A stretch of 64,000 nucleotides of DNA, from NCBI GenBank assembly GCA_026392155.1, contig JAPLCP010000136.1, forward strand, positions 1-64,000. The letters are read 5' to 3'. This document shows, piece after piece, positions 7,786-15,159 of the stretch. Source of the stretch: Armatimonadota bacterium (lineage in GTDB: Bacteria > Armatimonadota > Armatimonadia > Armatimonadales > Armatimonadaceae). Made by a program: the position numbers and the translations under genes. The notes under the pieces were generated by a model that did not search any database, had not been told where the DNA came from, and saw only the letters and a program-made list of their open reading frames with translations. The first letter of the stretch is position 1; every line of letters begins with the position of its first letter.

Positions 7786-8916
7786 TTATCCCGCAAGATT
7801 TATCGTGTACCAGGTTGCCCGGGCCTTGCCATGACGATTGAGGAGCCCTCGCTCTACCAGCTCGCTCAGCCGGTTCCGTACCGTCGTGGGCTTTTCACCC
7901 GTCAAGGTCAAGATCTCGCTGCTGGTCACCCGTCCCCGCTCCCTTGCCAGCTCCAGGATGCGTACCGAGAGCTCCGGTAGATCGCCTTCCAGGAGCTGCT
8001 CTCGCTCGATCTTTCGGGAGAGGCGGGTTTTCTGGGTGTGTAGCGCACGCACAAAGAAAAGCAGCCATGGCTCCCAGTCGGGGGAGTCAGAACGGAGTGT
8101 CCCCTGGCTGCGGCGAAGCGCCAGATAGTAGCTCTCCTTGTTCTCCTCCACGATGCTCTCCAGCGAGGCATAGGGCACGTAGCTGTAGCCACAGCGCAGA
8201 AGCAGCAGAGTCGTCAAGGCACGGGAGAGCCTGCCGTTGCCATCCTGAAATGGGTGGATCGCCAGGAAGCGCACCACAAACGACCCGATGACCATCAATG
8301 GGTGGATCAGTCCAGATTCCAATGCCTCGCGGATCTCCACAACCAGCTCCACCATCTGGAAAGGTGTATCGAAGGGGCTAGCTGTCTCAAAGACAATCCC
8401 GAGGCTCTCTCCCTCTGGCCCGAATGCCTCGACATTGTTAGAGAGGGTCTTGTAGTGCCCTCGGTGACGCTCGTCCTTACTGGAGTGCTTCAAGAGAATC
8501 CCATGGAGCTGCTGGATATGGTTCTCGGTAAGGGACAGGTGCTCAAAGCTTGAGAAGATCGTCTCCATAAGCACCGCGTAGCCCGCCACCTCTTCCTCAT
8601 CACGTGAGGAAAAAGACTGCGTTCCAAGGCCCGAGAGCAGGGCCTCAACTTGGGCGTTGGTGAGCTTTACTCCCTCGATGCGTGTGGACGAGCCAACACT
8701 CTCGATGGTGGCAACGCGGCGAAGGGCAGTGAGTCGCTTGGGGGCGATGTTTCGTAGTGCTCGCCAAGCTCCCTTGAACTCGTCGATCTCTGCCACGAGG
8801 CGTAGCACTTCCTGGCTCGGTCGGTAGTTCTCGAAGGTCATCGACGGCTCCATCTGCGCGGGGTCGTTTTGCTGCCCTGTATCTTGCTTTTGCCCCGCAT
8901 CCGTTTTTTGTAACAT
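7786..8916 (-). CDS. Fic-domain AMP-transferase with N-terminal inhibitory motif
   Basis: This 376-residue protein contains the complete Fic active-site motif HPFQDGNGRLSR (221-232), with catalytic His221. The upstream segment SSTRIEG (76-82) matches the inhibitory-helix motif S/T-xxx-E-G of class II Fic proteins, in which Glu81 would block ATP binding. The C-terminal 70 residues form a winged helix-turn-helix (SSEILTLTGEKPTTVRNRLSEL). It would transfer AMP or another nucleotide to a target protein. No antitoxin gene is needed because the inhibitor is in cis. The ATG at 8916 has TAAAAT 6 nt upstream and no Shine-Dalgarno. Starts at Met22 or Met26 are alternatives. Confidence 0.92.
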   Translation of the reverse strand: MLQKTDAGQKQDTGQQNDPAQMEPSMTFENYRPSQEVLRLVAEIDEFKGAWRALRNIAPKRLTALRRVATIESVGSSTRIEGVKLTNAQVEALLSGLGTQSFSSRDEEEVAGYAVLMETIFSSFEHLSLTENHIQQLHGILLKHSSKDERHRGHYKTLSNNVEAFGPEGESLGIVFETASPFDTPFQMVELVVEIREALESGLIHPLMVIGSFVVRFLAIHPFQDGNGRLSRALTTLLLLRCGYSYVPYASLESIVEENKESYYLALRRSQGTLRSDSPDWEPWLLFFVRALHTQKTRLSRKIEREQLLEGDLPELSVRILELARERGRVTSSEILTLTGEKPTTVRNRLSELVERGLLNRHGKARATWYTINLAG

Positions 8917-8922
8917 TGCGCG

Positions 8923-8959
8923 ATTTTACGTGTAATCACAATCTATTTTGGTGGATTAC
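8923..8959 (-). promoter_or_regulatory. Fic promoter with overlapping palindrome
   Basis: The minus-strand -10-like TAAAAT (8923-8928) lies 6 nt before the fic ATG. Just upstream, GTAATC at 8932-8937 and GATTAC at 8954-8959 form a 6-bp inverted repeat with a 16-bp spacer, covering the expected -35 region. A dimeric repressor could bind here. The Fic protein's own winged HTH is a candidate (inference). Confidence 0.4.
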
Positions 8960-9028
8960 GGTTGATTTGTCAAGAGGCCAATGATTTGAGGATCGTGGAC
9001 GTAGGCACGAGTTGTGCGATCCGTGGTG

Positions 9029-9379
9029 TCAACCAGAGATAAAGATATTGCTCATGTAACTCAAGAGATGCATGGTTTTTTGGTACGTTGATTTGGTAGA
9101 CCAGTTTCTCACACGGCAGATACTCACGAGCCCAAGGAGCGGACGGCGCGGCTCGCTCCCCACCGAAATGAACTCCTCCCAGCCTTCGTCGTCGGCAAAT
9201 GCTCCGATAGACTCAGCTAAGAGGTGATATTTAGGAGCCTCAGGACGCATCGGTAAGAGAACTCGCCCACGCATTTGTTGCCCTTGTTCATCCACGATCC
9301 GCACGCGACGTGTCACAAAGCGACGTGCAGTGGTCATTGCCGGTGTTCGTCGTCTTGTATTGGGTTTCTTCGTTCGCAT
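9029..9379 (-). CDS. Hypothetical protein (116 aa)
   Basis: The frame encodes a basic N-terminus (TRRRTPAMTTARRFVTRRVRIVD) followed by a compact region with GRVLLP and YHLLAESIGAFADDEGWEEF. The last 30 residues look less protein-like. The first ATG has AGGA 4 nt upstream, while the ATG at 9337 is an alternative. No family was recognised. It lies between the Fic gene and a strong terminator of the upstream 703-codon gene, so it is transcribed separately. Confidence 0.5.
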   Translation of the reverse strand: MRTKKPNTRRRTPAMTTARRFVTRRVRIVDEQGQQMRGRVLLPMRPEAPKYHLLAESIGAFADDEGWEEFISVGSEPRRPLLGLVSICRVRNWSTKSTYQKTMHLLSYMSNIFISG

Positions 9380-9406
9380 CGCGTCCTGTTATATCGTGAG
9401 GCTAGG

Positions 9407-9434
9407 AAAAAAATGCCCCGGTGTGAGCCGGGGC
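9407..9434 (-). terminator. Rho-independent terminator of the 703-residue gene
   Basis: On the minus strand the perfect stem GCCCCGG/CCGGGGC with a 6-nt loop is followed by A and seven T. It lies about 40 bp after the stop codon at 9476. Confidence 0.9.
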
Positions 9435-9475
9435 GAGGGAGGATAAATATTGATGTCAGTTCGTGCTTTGGTTCT

Positions 9476-11587
9476 TTACGTGTCTGCGAGGAAGACACCG
9501 ATCATCGCCTCTTTACCATCGCCCAGCGGGACGAGAGCGGCACGGGTGTCTAAGTCTCCGGTGAGCAGGTTACGCAGCATGGGCTCACGGTTGTTCTTGA
9601 CGACCTTGAGGTGCGTGGTGCCGACGGGGGCGATCACGGGGATCAAGACCTGGAGGGTGGTCGGGCAGACCAAGGGAAGATAGTCCACGGGAGCGCCGTC
9701 TGCTGTGGTGACCTGGACATACTCCCAGGCAGCGGGCTCGGGCGCGAAGGTCTGCCACTGGCGCACCACGGCGACGTGCTCACGGTCTGCCCTGCAGCTG
9801 GTTCCCAGTGCCCCCACGGCGAGCAAGAGCGCCAGAGGAAGCTGGGTTAGCCCCGTTAGATCTGCAATCGAGACTCCCTCCAGCTCTGGCCCTGCGAGTT
9901 TCTGCGCTGCGCCCAGCGCTCGCAGTGCCATCAGAAGCCAGCGGTGGTCTTTGTCCACACGCGAGAGAGCCAGCGCTCCCCGCGCTCCCGCAAGAGTGGC
10001 ACGGAGCTGGCTCTCGGAGTGCGTGTGGAGTGGGTCGCCCAAGCTGCCATCAGGGAGCAGGCGTGTTCGTAGCAGAGTGGCGACCTCTTTAGCCAGAGCG
10101 ATCATCCGCTCGCTCTCGTACTCCCGCGAGACCAGCAGGATCCCCTCGATCAGCGACGCAAGCTGCTCCGTGGTGCCAAGGTCTGGCGAGAGGGTCGCTT
10201 GCTCCAGAGCTTCCTCGATGGCATTGACACTACGGAGCGCGGCACGCTGGAAGGTCTCGTTGCCCGTGCGACGGAAGGTCTCCACAAGAGGAATCAGCGC
10301 CTCCCCGATGGCCCAAGGGGCCGAGAGAGGAGCATCGCTGTTGCTCTCATGGAAGCGCTCGCCTTGCAGGAGACCGTCTTTATCCATCCGTAGCAAGAGC
10401 CACTGCGCCGCCCCAATCGCCGTGCGGGAAAGAAGCTCCGTCTGGAAGTGCGCATGGAGCAAGTGAAGCCCCACCGAGGCGCGAGCGGTCGCGGTTAAGG
10501 AGAGGGTGGCCCCGCCGTAGATGTCCTCGTAGCCCAGGTCATCACGCTGTACATCCCAGATCGCGCCCCAGTGCGGGCTCTCCACCTGAGTCACTTGAAA
10601 GTCACAGATACCGCGTCCCAAAAGCCGTGCGCGACGACGCAGTGCATCGTCGCCAGTGAGGTAGTAGCGTGCCAGCAGAGCGCAGGCAACCAGAGCAGTA
10701 TCCACGCCCTCTCCTGCATGACTTCGCTTGGCCTTCAGGGAGTACGCGAGACGATCCACGCCACGCTTCGTCACGCCCTCCTCTCGCATGAGAGAGGCCG
10801 TGGCCTTGGTGGAAAGCTCGCCAAGAAAAGAGGGATAGAGCGAGGGGGACTGCTGCTTTGCCGGGGACTGCTGCTTTGCCGTCGTGACATCGGCGAGGTG
10901 TCGGCGTAGTGCTTGGTGTACTTCCACTTCGGTTCGAGCGGGTGTGACGCGTGTCTCCCAGCTCAGAGTCGCCCCAGAGCCTGCGAGATCGGCATCCTTG
11001 AGAACCAGCTCAACAGCATTTTCGCGCATCTCCGGGAAGCTACCAGGGGTCGTGCTCACCAGAGTCACCACACTCTCTTTAGTCCAGACCGCCAGCGCCC
11101 AGCCCCGATCGCCTGTCCCCAATTTCACCACACGCGGCACGCCGGGGGGAAACGGCAGGCGCAGTCGGACAGAGTCGGGAAGCTCACTGGTGCGAGGAGC
11201 CGCGAGAGCAGGAGCAGTTGCCCCCACTCGCCAGTTCCAGAGTAGCGTGTCGTCGCGTCCCTCGACAGAGACCAGAAAACGAAGTGCTGCCCGCGCCGCT
11301 GTTGCCGTCTTCCGTCGGCCTGACAGCAGAATCCGATCGCGCTTTTTCCGGGAGTGCTGATTGAGGTAAACGGGAAATGTCTGGCCGCGCAGTGTCACCT
11401 CAGCAAGAGGCCGAAATGCGGTGGACTCAAAGAGCGAGCGCCCTCCCTTGCCACGTAGCCAGCAAAGCCGAACCCGAAACACATCGTGGTGATCTGGGAG
11501 AAGCTCCAGGGCGACATGGGAGTGCGGGAACCGGTAGAGAATCTCTTCGAGCGGTGCCTCGCCAGCAATTTCGAGCGGTTTTGTCAT
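9476..11587 (-). CDS. Large protein with alpha/alpha-toroid-like region, function unknown
   Basis: The protein has 703 residues and no clear signal peptide or membrane span. The first 250 residues are beta-rich and resemble a carbohydrate- or ligand-binding domain. Residues about 260-600 are helical with repeated hairpins (DTALVACALLARYYLTGDDALRRRAR, GAAQWLLLRMDKDGLLQG), as in six-hairpin glycosidase or terpenoid-cyclase toroids. No catalytic motif was recognised. A hexapeptide AKQQSP is duplicated near residue 240 by an 18-bp tandem repeat. Naming a glycosidase would go beyond the evidence. The gene stands alone, with its own terminator. Confidence 0.75.
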   Translation of the reverse strand: MTKPLEIAGEAPLEEILYRFPHSHVALELLPDHHDVFRVRLCWLRGKGGRSLFESTAFRPLAEVTLRGQTFPVYLNQHSRKKRDRILLSGRRKTATAARAALRFLVSVEGRDDTLLWNWRVGATAPALAAPRTSELPDSVRLRLPFPPGVPRVVKLGTGDRGWALAVWTKESVVTLVSTTPGSFPEMRENAVELVLKDADLAGSGATLSWETRVTPARTEVEVHQALRRHLADVTTAKQQSPAKQQSPSLYPSFLGELSTKATASLMREEGVTKRGVDRLAYSLKAKRSHAGEGVDTALVACALLARYYLTGDDALRRRARLLGRGICDFQVTQVESPHWGAIWDVQRDDLGYEDIYGGATLSLTATARASVGLHLLHAHFQTELLSRTAIGAAQWLLLRMDKDGLLQGERFHESNSDAPLSAPWAIGEALIPLVETFRRTGNETFQRAALRSVNAIEEALEQATLSPDLGTTEQLASLIEGILLVSREYESERMIALAKEVATLLRTRLLPDGSLGDPLHTHSESQLRATLAGARGALALSRVDKDHRWLLMALRALGAAQKLAGPELEGVSIADLTGLTQLPLALLLAVGALGTSCRADREHVAVVRQWQTFAPEPAAWEYVQVTTADGAPVDYLPLVCPTTLQVLIPVIAPVGTTHLKVVKNNREPMLRNLLTGDLDTRAALVPLGDGKEAMIGVFLADT
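10845..10880 (-). repeat. 18-bp tandem duplication inside the 703-residue gene
   Basis: Two perfect copies of GGGGACTGCTGCTTTGCC (plus strand) encode AKQQSPAKQQSP in frame, in a linker between the beta-rich and helical halves. It looks like a slippage duplication. Confidence 0.85.
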
Positions 11588-11662
11588 GGGTACTTCAGTT
11601 ATAGGTATAGCCCAGATTCAGGGTCCCTGTTAAGATCACGAGAACCCTCCCCGTAAAAAGGC

Positions 11663-11702
11663 CAGAACTTCCCCGAACTTCCCCGAACTTCCCAGAACTT
11701 CA
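11663..11702. repeat. Four 10-bp tandem repeats upstream of pilM
   Basis: Four consecutive decamers of the form CMGAACTTCC (CAGAACTTCC, CCGAACTTCC, CCGAACTTCC, CAGAACTTCA) lie about 110 bp before the pilM start. The 10-bp period is close to one DNA turn, so a protein could bind all copies on the same face. This would suit regulation of the pil operon or of the divergent gene at 11587 (inference). Confidence 0.8.
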
Positions 11703-11813
11703 AGGGGAGCACTTCAAGAAGCCCACTCTCCAGTTCTACTCCAGAATTCCCATAATCCCAATATGCCCCCTGGTTTATCAGGTGCATGGGCAGTCTTTTT
11801 GGAGGTTGATCGC

Positions 11814-12941
11814 ATGTCTATTCTGTCCTCACTATTTGGTAAAGAGGTGGTAGTCGGGCTCGATATTGGGAGTTCCATGATTAAGGCGGTTCAGCTTGAG
11901 CCGACTCGAATGGGCTTTCGTGTCGTCCGAGCGGCAGAACAGAAGACCCCCCTGGGAACCGTGCGTGATGGGGTTGTTATCAGCCGTGAAGCCGTTGCAA
12001 CAGCCATTCGGCAGATGCTTCAAGCGGCGGGAATCACGGCAAACTCTGCGGTTCTCTCGGTCTCCGGCCCCAGCTCCATGGTTCGTCAGATCCGCGTCCC
12101 CAAGATGAACGAGGCAACTCTGGCCAAGTCCATTCGCTATGAAGCGGGCAAGTACCTCAGCAGCAACCCTGAGGACTCCTCTCTGGCCTTTGAGATCCTT
12201 GGGCCTTGTGATGATGACCCGACACAGATGGATGTCATGCTAGTGGGAGCCAGCCGCGATACGGTGGAGTCCCGTGTGGTCGTCGCTCAGATGGCGGGCC
12301 TAGAAGCCGTCGCGGTGGATATTGAGTCCTTTGCTCTCATCCGTGCCTTAGTGGAGCTCTCCGAGGACGACTTTGCCGATACCAACCTGCGTGCCATCGT
12401 AGACATGGGAGCCGCCCACACCGAGGTCATCATTCTTTCGGGGCCTGACTTTGCGCTCACGCGCTCCATCCCTATCTCCGGCGATACGTTCTCAGATGCC
12501 CTGAAGAACCAGCTTCGGATAGAGTCGAACGAAGCGGAGCTCCTCAAGCTCGACATTGATATGGGTGCCCTCATCACCGGAGAGGCTACAGCAGAGGCCA
12601 TTGAGCTGGCGCGCATCATCCAGACCACCGTGGATGAGCTACTCCGTGAGATCCGTCGCTCGATCAACTACTTCCAGTCCCAGCTTGCCGAAGAGGGAGT
12701 CAGCGCGAGCCTCTCGGAGATCCTGTTGGTAGGCGGTTCGGCACAGATGCGCAACATGGCCACCTACATGTCCGCCCGACTGGGAATCCCTACTCGCCTC
12801 TGTGATCCCTTCACCAACCCCCGACTGGAGACCAGCCCCGAAGCCGAAGAGTGGCTTCAGGAGCAAGGAGCCAGCCTGACGGGTGCACTAGGACTTGCCT
12901 TGAAAGAGAGCCTTGCTCCTCAAATGGGCAGAAAGCGCTAG
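11814..12941 (+). CDS. pilM: Type IV pilus assembly protein PilM
   Basis: PilM is the actin-like cytoplasmic component of the type IV pilus alignment complex and binds the N-terminus of PilN. The 375-residue product has the actin-fold phosphate motifs GLDIGSSMIKAVQL near the start and IVDMGAAHTEVIIL in the middle, plus GEATAEAIELARIIQ and LLVGGSAQMRNM. The start at 11814 is chosen for its strong Shine-Dalgarno (GGAGG, 9 nt); the longer frame from 11763 lacks one. It is the first gene of pilMNOPQ and lies 12 bp from pilN. Confidence 0.95.
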   Translation: MSILSSLFGKEVVVGLDIGSSMIKAVQLEPTRMGFRVVRAAEQKTPLGTVRDGVVISREAVATAIRQMLQAAGITANSAVLSVSGPSSMVRQIRVPKMNEATLAKSIRYEAGKYLSSNPEDSSLAFEILGPCDDDPTQMDVMLVGASRDTVESRVVVAQMAGLEAVAVDIESFALIRALVELSEDDFADTNLRAIVDMGAAHTEVIILSGPDFALTRSIPISGDTFSDALKNQLRIESNEAELLKLDIDMGALITGEATAEAIELARIIQTTVDELLREIRRSINYFQSQLAEEGVSASLSEILLVGGSAQMRNMATYMSARLGIPTRLCDPFTNPRLETSPEAEEWLQEQGASLTGALGLALKESLAPQMGRKR

Positions 12942-12953
12942 AGAGAACTCAAG

Positions 12954-13586
12954 ATGCCAAATATCAACCTGATCGCAGATCGTCGGCAGGAAAAGCGGCG
13001 CATGGAGCGCCTCAGCAAACAGCTTTTCTTTACTCTGGGAGGCTCACTCGCCATCTTCGTGGCCGTGGGTTCCTACCTACTGACAGCACGTATTAGCCAG
13101 CTTGGAGCAGTTGCGGAAGCTGAGCATCGCATGGGAAAGCTCAAGCCTGTTATCGCGGAGATTGATCTGATCAAAAAAGAGACTGCCGATAAAGAGCCAA
13201 AGCTTGCTACTTTGGAGCAGGCTCGCTACGACACTCTGCGCTGGACACTTCTGTTCCAGTCGGTCTCAGAGTCTCTGCCTGCCCAAGTTTGGCTTAGCAA
13301 CCTAGGAGCACCGGATGGTGAGCCGATTGTCGTGAGTCTCTCAGGCTCAGCTCCCACCCAGACCATTGCCAGCCAGCTCGTGCTGAACCTGAAAAAGCAG
13401 CCCATCTTTGACAAAGTCGAGATTCCGACGACCACTCGTATGGAAAAAGAGAATCGGTTTAGCTTCCAGATCACCGCACAGCTCAAGCCAATCATTGCGC
13501 CCAAGACCGTAGCCCCACCGCCCGCAGGGGATAGTAAGAAGACCGCGCAAGTCGAAGCGGGCCAAGGAGAAAAGGCACATGCTTAA
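12954..13586 (+). CDS. pilN: Type IV pilus assembly protein PilN
   Basis: The 210-residue protein begins MPNINLIADRRQEKR, the PilM-binding motif typical of PilN (INLLP-like). One transmembrane helix (about 24-46), a periplasmic coiled coil and a ferredoxin-like domain (about 100-185) follow. The end is rich in Pro, Lys and Ala. The last 8 bases overlap pilO, so translation is probably coupled. It links cytoplasmic PilM to periplasmic PilO and PilP. Confidence 0.93.
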   Translation: MPNINLIADRRQEKRRMERLSKQLFFTLGGSLAIFVAVGSYLLTARISQLGAVAEAEHRMGKLKPVIAEIDLIKKETADKEPKLATLEQARYDTLRWTLLFQSVSESLPAQVWLSNLGAPDGEPIVVSLSGSAPTQTIASQLVLNLKKQPIFDKVEIPTTTRMEKENRFSFQITAQLKPIIAPKTVAPPPAGDSKKTAQVEAGQGEKAHA

Positions 13587-14331
13587 TCCCACCGCAGGAA
13601 AAATCAGCCGGGGAGTCTCCTTTCGTCCGAGCAAGCGCAGTGCTCTCATCATGGGGGTAATGTCAGGTGGCATTCTCGCCCTCACCGGTGGGCTCTATGT
13701 CTGGCAAACGGGAGAGGTGGCCCGTATCGAGAAAGAAGTGGCCACTAAAATGGATGAGGTTCACAACGGTGAGCGAACCGCAAAGCAGCTTGAGGAAGTT
13801 CGAGCCGCCGCCGCTGTGGTGGATGGCAAGCTTCGCTATCTGGAGCAAAATGTCTCCCAAGGTGCCTACATTCCTACCATGCTCCAGCAGATGGAGAAAA
13901 AAGCAACCTCTTTTGGGCTAACGGTCAATCAGTCGAACCATACCATTGAGATTCCGCCGCCACCGCCGGTTCTAAGCCGTGAGGAACAAAAAGCGGGGAA
14001 AAAGCCACCGCCACCGCCCCCCTACAACAAAGCCCGGATAGACATGGATCTCACCGGTAACTACAAAAATGTCGGACGCTTTATTCATAGCCTCACTCGC
14101 TTTGAAAAAATCATTGCGGTCAACTCCGTGGTGGAGCAGTCAAAATGGGATCAAGTCAATAGCTCACCGGCTCTGGCGGTTCGCATCATGATGACAGGCT
14201 ACGTCTTCCCAGAGACCGAGAACCTCATCATCCATGGGCAGGAGCAGCAGAAGCTCAATCCCAACGGACTTAGCGCACGTCGTGCCGCAGAAAACCAGCT
14301 CTTGAGTCCACCGGCCTCCCAGCCAAAATAG
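13579..14331 (+). CDS. pilO: Type IV pilus assembly protein PilO
   Basis: This is a 250-residue inner-membrane protein with one transmembrane segment (about 23-46), a coiled coil and a periplasmic ferredoxin-like domain, the usual PilO plan. A proline-rich loop (IPPPPPVLSREEQ and KKPPPPPPYNKAR, about 130-152) interrupts the domain before the conserved MDLTGNYKNVGRFIHSLTRFEK. It should heterodimerise with PilN. It begins inside the pilN stop region and is followed after 25 bp by the pilP-like gene. Confidence 0.9.
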   Translation: MLNPTAGKISRGVSFRPSKRSALIMGVMSGGILALTGGLYVWQTGEVARIEKEVATKMDEVHNGERTAKQLEEVRAAAAVVDGKLRYLEQNVSQGAYIPTMLQQMEKKATSFGLTVNQSNHTIEIPPPPPVLSREEQKAGKKPPPPPPYNKARIDMDLTGNYKNVGRFIHSLTRFEKIIAVNSVVEQSKWDQVNSSPALAVRIMMTGYVFPETENLIIHGQEQQKLNPNGLSARRAAENQLLSPPASQPK

Positions 14332-14356
14332 TAGGTGGAAGGCTAAAGAAAACAAC

Positions 14357-15133
14357 ATGAAGCCTGTTAATAAAAAAGACATGCCTAAGCTGATCGCACT
14401 GATCGGCTTGACCATCTGCTCACTGGGCTATGGGATCTTCCAGCTCGTGGGGGGAACCTCGGTTGCCGCACCGCCGCCTGCCAGCGAGAAGAAGGACGAA
14501 AAGAAGGATAACGCAGCAGCGGGCACCCCTCAAGCGAGTGCTTCCGTTGTGGCAGATGATCCCTTGATCGCCCAGCTCCAGCGCCTAGAGGGAGTCCGTG
14601 ATCCCGTGCTCGTTCGTGACCCCTTTATGATCTCGGGTGGTGGCACTGCAACACCCGCGCCAGGAGCACCCGTACCAGGTATAGCGACCCCCAGTCAGAG
14701 TGAGGAAGAGCGGCGCAGAGACCTTGCCCAAACCCATGCTATCGAGAACGCCGACCGTCTCAAAGACCTTCTGGGGATCAATATCCGACCCAAAAGGCCT
14801 AAAGACGGCGGATTTATGGACGATCCTCAAGGCAGACCTGGCGGGCTTCCTGGCGCTTCCGGATCAACCCACTTAGTGCTTCCTCCCCCTCCCCTTCCGC
14901 AGCCACCAGCACTAGTCGTCACCGGAGTTCTGATCCCTGAGAGCGGCAATGGCGAGAGCGTCGCGATGGTTCGAATCAACGAGCACTCGCGCTGGCTCTC
15001 GGTGGGCGACAGTGTGGGAAATGGTTTTGTTGTCCGCAGTATTCGACGAACAGAGCGGGGTAGTGAGCTGGAGATCGTGGACTCCAGCGACCCCAAAAAT
15101 ATAAAGCGTCAGTTTACCTATCCGGTGAACTGA
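14357..15133 (+). CDS. pilP: PilP-like pilus protein
   Basis: The 258-residue product has an N-terminal hydrophobic segment (about 12-32), a long disordered Ala/Pro/Gly/Lys-rich linker, and a C-terminal small beta domain (about 185-258; VVTGVLIPESGNGESVAMVRI). The C-terminal domain resembles the PilP/GspC homology region that docks on the secretin. PilP is usually a lipoprotein, but here the N-terminus looks like an uncleaved anchor as in GspC. Its position between pilO and pilQ supports the call. Confidence 0.75.
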   Translation: MKPVNKKDMPKLIALIGLTICSLGYGIFQLVGGTSVAAPPPASEKKDEKKDNAAAGTPQASASVVADDPLIAQLQRLEGVRDPVLVRDPFMISGGGTATPAPGAPVPGIATPSQSEEERRRDLAQTHAIENADRLKDLLGINIRPKRPKDGGFMDDPQGRPGGLPGASGSTHLVLPPPPLPQPPALVVTGVLIPESGNGESVAMVRINEHSRWLSVGDSVGNGFVVRSIRRTERGSELEIVDSSDPKNIKRQFTYPVN

Positions 15134-15159
15134 TCAACTAAGATGGAGAAGTTACTCTC

